A DNA stretch of 8,034 bases. It comes from Anaerobacillus sp. (GTDB lineage: Bacteria > Bacillota > Bacilli > Bacillales_H > Anaerobacillaceae). Shown here piece after piece: positions 5,644 through 8,034 of the stretch. Each line of letters begins with the position of its first letter. Position 1 is the first letter of the stretch. The notes below the pieces were generated by a model. The model saw only the letters and a program-made list of their open reading frames with translations, searched no databases and was not told the DNA's origin. The position numbers were made by a program, and so were the translations under genes. The stretch covers positions 1 through 8,034 of the forward strand of contig SKOL01000322.1 of assembly GCA_007120055.1 (NCBI GenBank). The letters run 5' to 3'.

Positions 5644-7350
5644 TTATAGGTCACCTCTTTGGACTCCAATAGTTTCCACATCTTTTTGTGGGACGTCAAA
5701 TACCGTTTTACTCGCTTTGTTTTCTTCTTCATAAAAATAGTCCGGTAGTTTATCGTCTTCTTTTGTAAATCCTGCTTTCCTATTAAAAGCATGCTCTACT
5801 TTTAACGTTTCGTTAGCGATATTTACTATATTTTCACCGGTAATTTTTTCACCTATATAAGCAGAAACAAGATCTCCAAGGATATCCCAACGATTTTTAA
5901 CAGCCCCAGAACTAAACATACATAAGCCTAGGTGATCCCAAATTGTATTCACAGTCTGCGCATTTTTAGAAACTTCGACTTGCCCCTCTGCTGAATGGTG
6001 ATCGATTTGTGCTCTTACGGTTTGACCTGCTGTATGGTCTGCCCCCATCGTAGAAGTAGCAAAAGTAACGCCTAAACCTTTTACCGCCCGTGGATCATAA
6101 GCAGGCATTGTTTGCCCTTTAACTGTTGGAACATGAGGTTCACCGTAAATTTTCCCAATTATCTCTGCGCCACTTCCGATAATTTTACCGAGAGGTGTGC
6201 TTTCCTTAATTTCTTTCAATGCTCCAATTGCACCTTTCGCATCTCCAAAAGAAATCACATTTTGCGCCATTAACACTCCTAGAGCGCCACCAGTTTCAAT
6301 CGTATCTATTCCGTACTCGTTACAAAGGCGATTTAATTCAGCAATATCATCTAGGTCCGTTATATCAAGGTTAGATCCGAGCAAGCCGATATTCTCGTAT
6401 TCTATCGGGCCTGTCTTTCTTTTACCAGCTTTATCTACATAAACGTTCGAACAGCGAATAATGCATCCAGGCATGCAAGCATGTGTCGGGGAACCTTCAC
6501 CACCTCTTTCGACGATCGTTTCTCGCAGTGCTTCCCCAGTAATATTTTTATAGTCTTCAATCGCTCCAGTTGAAAAATTTCGGGTCGGAAGAGCTCCGAG
6601 AGCATTCGTCGTTTCAACTAAAGACGCTGTACCCAGCTCTGGAAGTACCTTCGCCGTACCAGGTGTTTCCATGAGCCAACTATGATATGTTTTCAAAGCA
6701 TCTTTAAACATATTTTTATCTTCTGGTCGTTTTTTTTCTACATCACTCGCATCAAGGACGATCGCTTTTATTCCTTTTGAGCCAGCTACTGCCCCTAAAC
6801 CACCACGACCGTTATACCTCGTCGGGTGACCATCTTTGTCTTGTCCGGCAATCGCTGCTAAGTTCATTTTTTGTTCTCCTGCAACGCCAATAAGCCAAAC
6901 AGCCACATGCTTTCCGTACTTGTTTCGTAACCAAGTAGCTGCTTCACTTAAGTCTTTACCGATGATCGGTTCAGCGTCTTCAAACTTCACACCATTTTTG
7001 GAAAGGTGAACAATTTTAAAATCGTCGCGAATATTTTCAAAAACTAACGCTTTTATTCCTAACTTCCCTAGATTTAACCCGGAAATCCCGCCAGCATTAC
7101 TTTCTTTTATCCCACCGGTTAATGGACTTTTCGCACCAATTGAATAGCGATCAGCACTTGAAGCACCCGAACCTGTTAATAGTCCTGTGGCAAAAATTAG
7201 TTTATTATGAGCTCCTAAAGGATGACACGTGGCTGGGACTTCATCGTGAATAATTTTCGATGTCAGTGCTCTTCCACCTAATCGTTTGTAACGTGTCCCT
7301 TCCTCTTCAACTACTGTTAATTCGCCCATATTGATTTTTAATATTTTCAC
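5644..7350 (-). CDS. Aldehyde ferredoxin oxidoreductase (tungsten-pterin family)
   Basis: The 568-residue protein belongs to the AFOR family, slightly shorter than the roughly 600-residue archaeal enzymes but complete. The N-terminal domain includes GGRALTSKII (25-34), FATGLLTGSG (53-62) and DRYSIGAKSPLTGG (67-80); GRGGLGAVAGSKG (181-193) follows. The [4Fe-4S] cysteines are Cys292, Cys296 and Cys300 (CMPGCIIRC), with Cys477 in the pterin-binding motif DHLGLC (472-477). Glu317 (PIEYEN) and His439 (ADHT) match active-site positions, and GIDTIETGG (347-355) is conserved. By family it oxidises aldehydes to carboxylates with ferredoxin as acceptor, or the reverse, in the cytoplasm. Translation starts at GTG 7348-7350 with GAGGTGG upstream; Met8 is a weaker alternative. 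First gene of the minus-strand cluster, it is preceded by a terminator and a candidate promoter and followed by a MoaD-like carrier. No ferredoxin or electron-transfer subunit is adjacent. Confidence 0.96.
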   Translation of the reverse strand: MKILKINMGELTVVEEEGTRYKRLGGRALTSKIIHDEVPATCHPLGAHNKLIFATGLLTGSGASSADRYSIGAKSPLTGGIKESNAGGISGLNLGKLGIKALVFENIRDDFKIVHLSKNGVKFEDAEPIIGKDLSEAATWLRNKYGKHVAVWLIGVAGEQKMNLAAIAGQDKDGHPTRYNGRGGLGAVAGSKGIKAIVLDASDVEKKRPEDKNMFKDALKTYHSWLMETPGTAKVLPELGTASLVETTNALGALPTRNFSTGAIEDYKNITGEALRETIVERGGEGSPTHACMPGCIIRCSNVYVDKAGKRKTGPIEYENIGLLGSNLDITDLDDIAELNRLCNEYGIDTIETGGALGVLMAQNVISFGDAKGAIGALKEIKESTPLGKIIGSGAEIIGKIYGEPHVPTVKGQTMPAYDPRAVKGLGVTFATSTMGADHTAGQTVRAQIDHHSAEGQVEVSKNAQTVNTIWDHLGLCMFSSGAVKNRWDILGDLVSAYIGEKITGENIVNIANETLKVEHAFNRKAGFTKEDDKLPDYFYEEENKASKTVFDVPQKDVETIGVQRGDL

Positions 7351-7385
7351 CTTATCCCACCTCGCATAACATATATTTACTAATT

Positions 7386-7415
7386 ACTATTCCTTACATG
7401 ATACGTAATTGTCAA
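7386..7415 (-). promoter_or_regulatory. Candidate sigma-A promoter for the aldehyde oxidoreductase cluster
   Basis: On the minus strand a perfect TTGACA -35 (7410-7415) is followed after 18 bases by AATAGT (7386-7391; four of six of the -10). Transcription would begin about 30 bases before the GTG start, leaving a short leader with no room for a riboswitch. It sits immediately beyond the terminator of the upstream dehydrogenase gene. Confidence 0.55.
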
Positions 7416-7417
7416 TT
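7394..7417. promoter_or_regulatory. Adjacent palindromes overlapping the oxidoreductase promoter, possible operators
   Basis: TTACATGATACGTAA (7394-7408) is an imperfect palindrome filling most of the spacer between the -35 and -10. AATTGTCAATT (7407-7417) is a perfect palindrome centred on T7412 that covers the -35 hexamer. Their position would let a bound repressor block RNA polymerase. No regulator family is recognised. Confidence 0.35.
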
Positions 7418-7440
7418 GTTTTTAGCATTTAATATTGAAG

Positions 7441-7482
7441 AAAAAACCTTACTATCACTTTCATTGACAGTAAGGTTTTTTT
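7441..7482 (-). terminator. Intrinsic terminator after the 2-hydroxyacid dehydrogenase gene
   Basis: AAAAAACCTTACT (7441-7453) pairs perfectly over 13 bp with AGTAAGGTTTTTT (7469-7481) around a 15-base loop, with T-runs on either strand, so it could work in both directions. On the minus strand it ends the dehydrogenase transcript and isolates the oxidoreductase cluster. Confidence 0.88.
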
Positions 7483-7540
7483 ATTAAGCTCTACCTCTCG
7501 AAGAAATTCTCTAGAGAACAGATAAATATCACAGCTTAAT

Positions 7541-8034
7541 TTATTTGTTTACAACATTCTCAGGGTTGCCCTGTACATACTTTTCTAAATTATTTACAGC
7601 AATGTCAAGTAACCTCTGTCTAGATTCTTTTGGTGCCCAAGCAATATGCGGTGTGATGATACAATTTTTAGCATCTAATAATGGATTATTACTTTTTATT
7701 GGTTCTGTTGAAACTACATCTAACGCGGCTCCACCCACTTTTCCGCTATTCAACGCTTCGGCTAAATCCTCTTCAACAATTAATGGCCCTCTAGATGTGT
7801 TGATTAACATTACTCCTTCTTTCATTTTATCAATAGTATTTTTATTGATGATTCCTTTTGTACTTTCAAATAATGGACAATGTAAGCTTATTACATCTGA
7901 TTGCATTAATAGTTCATCTAGTTCTACGTATTTTAACGTATCACTTTCAAGGTCCTCATTTTTATAGGCATCATAGGCTAATACATTCATACCAAAGACT
8001 TGTGCAACACGTCCAACAGCCTGACCGATCTTAC
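7541..8034 (-). CDS. D-isomer specific 2-hydroxyacid dehydrogenase (C-terminal part)
   Basis: The frame enters from the right edge, so only the last 163 residues or so are present; the Met codon at 7988-7990 is internal, because the frame upstream of it reads KIGQAVGRVAQVFG, the second half of the NAD-binding Rossmann motif. Family landmarks follow: SDVISLHCPL, INTSRGPLI with the substrate-binding Arg, LDVVSTEP with the catalytic Glu, and ITPHIAWAP with the catalytic His. These enzymes reduce 2-oxo acids to D-2-hydroxy acids with NAD(P)H. The C-terminal HIAWAPKESRQRLLDIAVNN resembles glycerate dehydrogenase or hydroxypyruvate reductase, but specificity is not certain. The stop at 7541 is followed by the strong terminator, so this gene is probably a separate transcription unit from the oxidoreductase cluster. 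Confidence 0.95.
   Translation of the reverse strand, partial: KIGQAVGRVAQVFGMNVLAYDAYKNEDLESDTLKYVELDELLMQSDVISLHCPLFESTKGIINKNTIDKMKEGVMLINTSRGPLIVEEDLAEALNSGKVGGAALDVVSTEPIKSNNPLLDAKNCIITPHIAWAPKESRQRLLDIAVNNLEKYVQGNPENVVNK

Noticed and set aside
5644..7350. Truncated or frameshifted oxidoreductase, because 568 residues is a little short
   Set aside because: All four cysteine ligands, the pterin motifs and the usual C-terminal LPDYFY...VFDVP segment are present in a single frame.
7351..7440. Molybdenum/tungsten cofactor riboswitch upstream of the oxidoreductase
   Set aside because: The predicted leader is only about 30 bases, and no multi-helix structure is visible in the gap.
7545..7967. 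A 140-codon plus-strand open frame
   Set aside because: It is the antisense shadow of the D-2-hydroxyacid dehydrogenase; its translation is serine-rich with no recognisable domain.

Overview
The window looks like chromosomal DNA from a low-GC Gram-positive bacterium, most likely a member of the Bacillaceae. The signs are AT-rich intergenic DNA, strong purine-rich ribosome binding sites (AAGGAGAGG, GGAGGG, AAAGGAG), frequent GTG and TTG starts, and Bacillus-like protein sequences. No RNA gene, transposase, phage gene or CRISPR array is visible. The genus is an inference.

Layout. Left edge (1-436, minus): the N-terminal part of an NAD(P)-dependent dehydrogenase with a DapB-like Rossmann domain, of the 2,4-diaminopentanoate dehydrogenase type. 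It is divergent from a LysR-type regulator (574-1497, plus). Between that regulator and the convergent lhgO lies a tandem array with an exact 52-bp period (about 1519-1750), each unit carrying an inverted repeat. From the right edge to 1752 everything reads on the minus strand: a D-2-hydroxyacid dehydrogenase truncated by the window end (7541-8034), a clear intrinsic terminator (7441-7482), then a tungsten-type aldehyde ferredoxin oxidoreductase (5644-7350), a MoaD/ThiS-like sulfur carrier (5325-5549), a fumarylacetoacetate hydrolase family enzyme (4344-5255), a BASS-family transporter (3231-4202) and L-2-hydroxyglutarate oxidase lhgO (1752-2960).

How the genes may work together. The oxidoreductase has its own candidate promoter just after the terminator, and the genes behind it are co-oriented with gaps of 94, 69, 141 and 270 bases. 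The first three could be one transcript. The transporter and lhgO probably have additional promoters of their own. A plausible theme is uptake of an organic anion (BASS), C-C bond hydrolysis or decarboxylation of an oxo-acid (FAH), aldehyde oxidation by a W-pterin enzyme whose cofactor sulfur may come from the MoaD-like protein, and oxidation of a 2-hydroxy acid (LhgO). The substrate cannot be read from sequence, and membership of lhgO in the same pathway is not established.

The most unusual non-coding feature is the 52-bp hairpin repeat array. The most unusual gene arrangement is the oxidoreductase/MoaD/FAH/BASS cluster.
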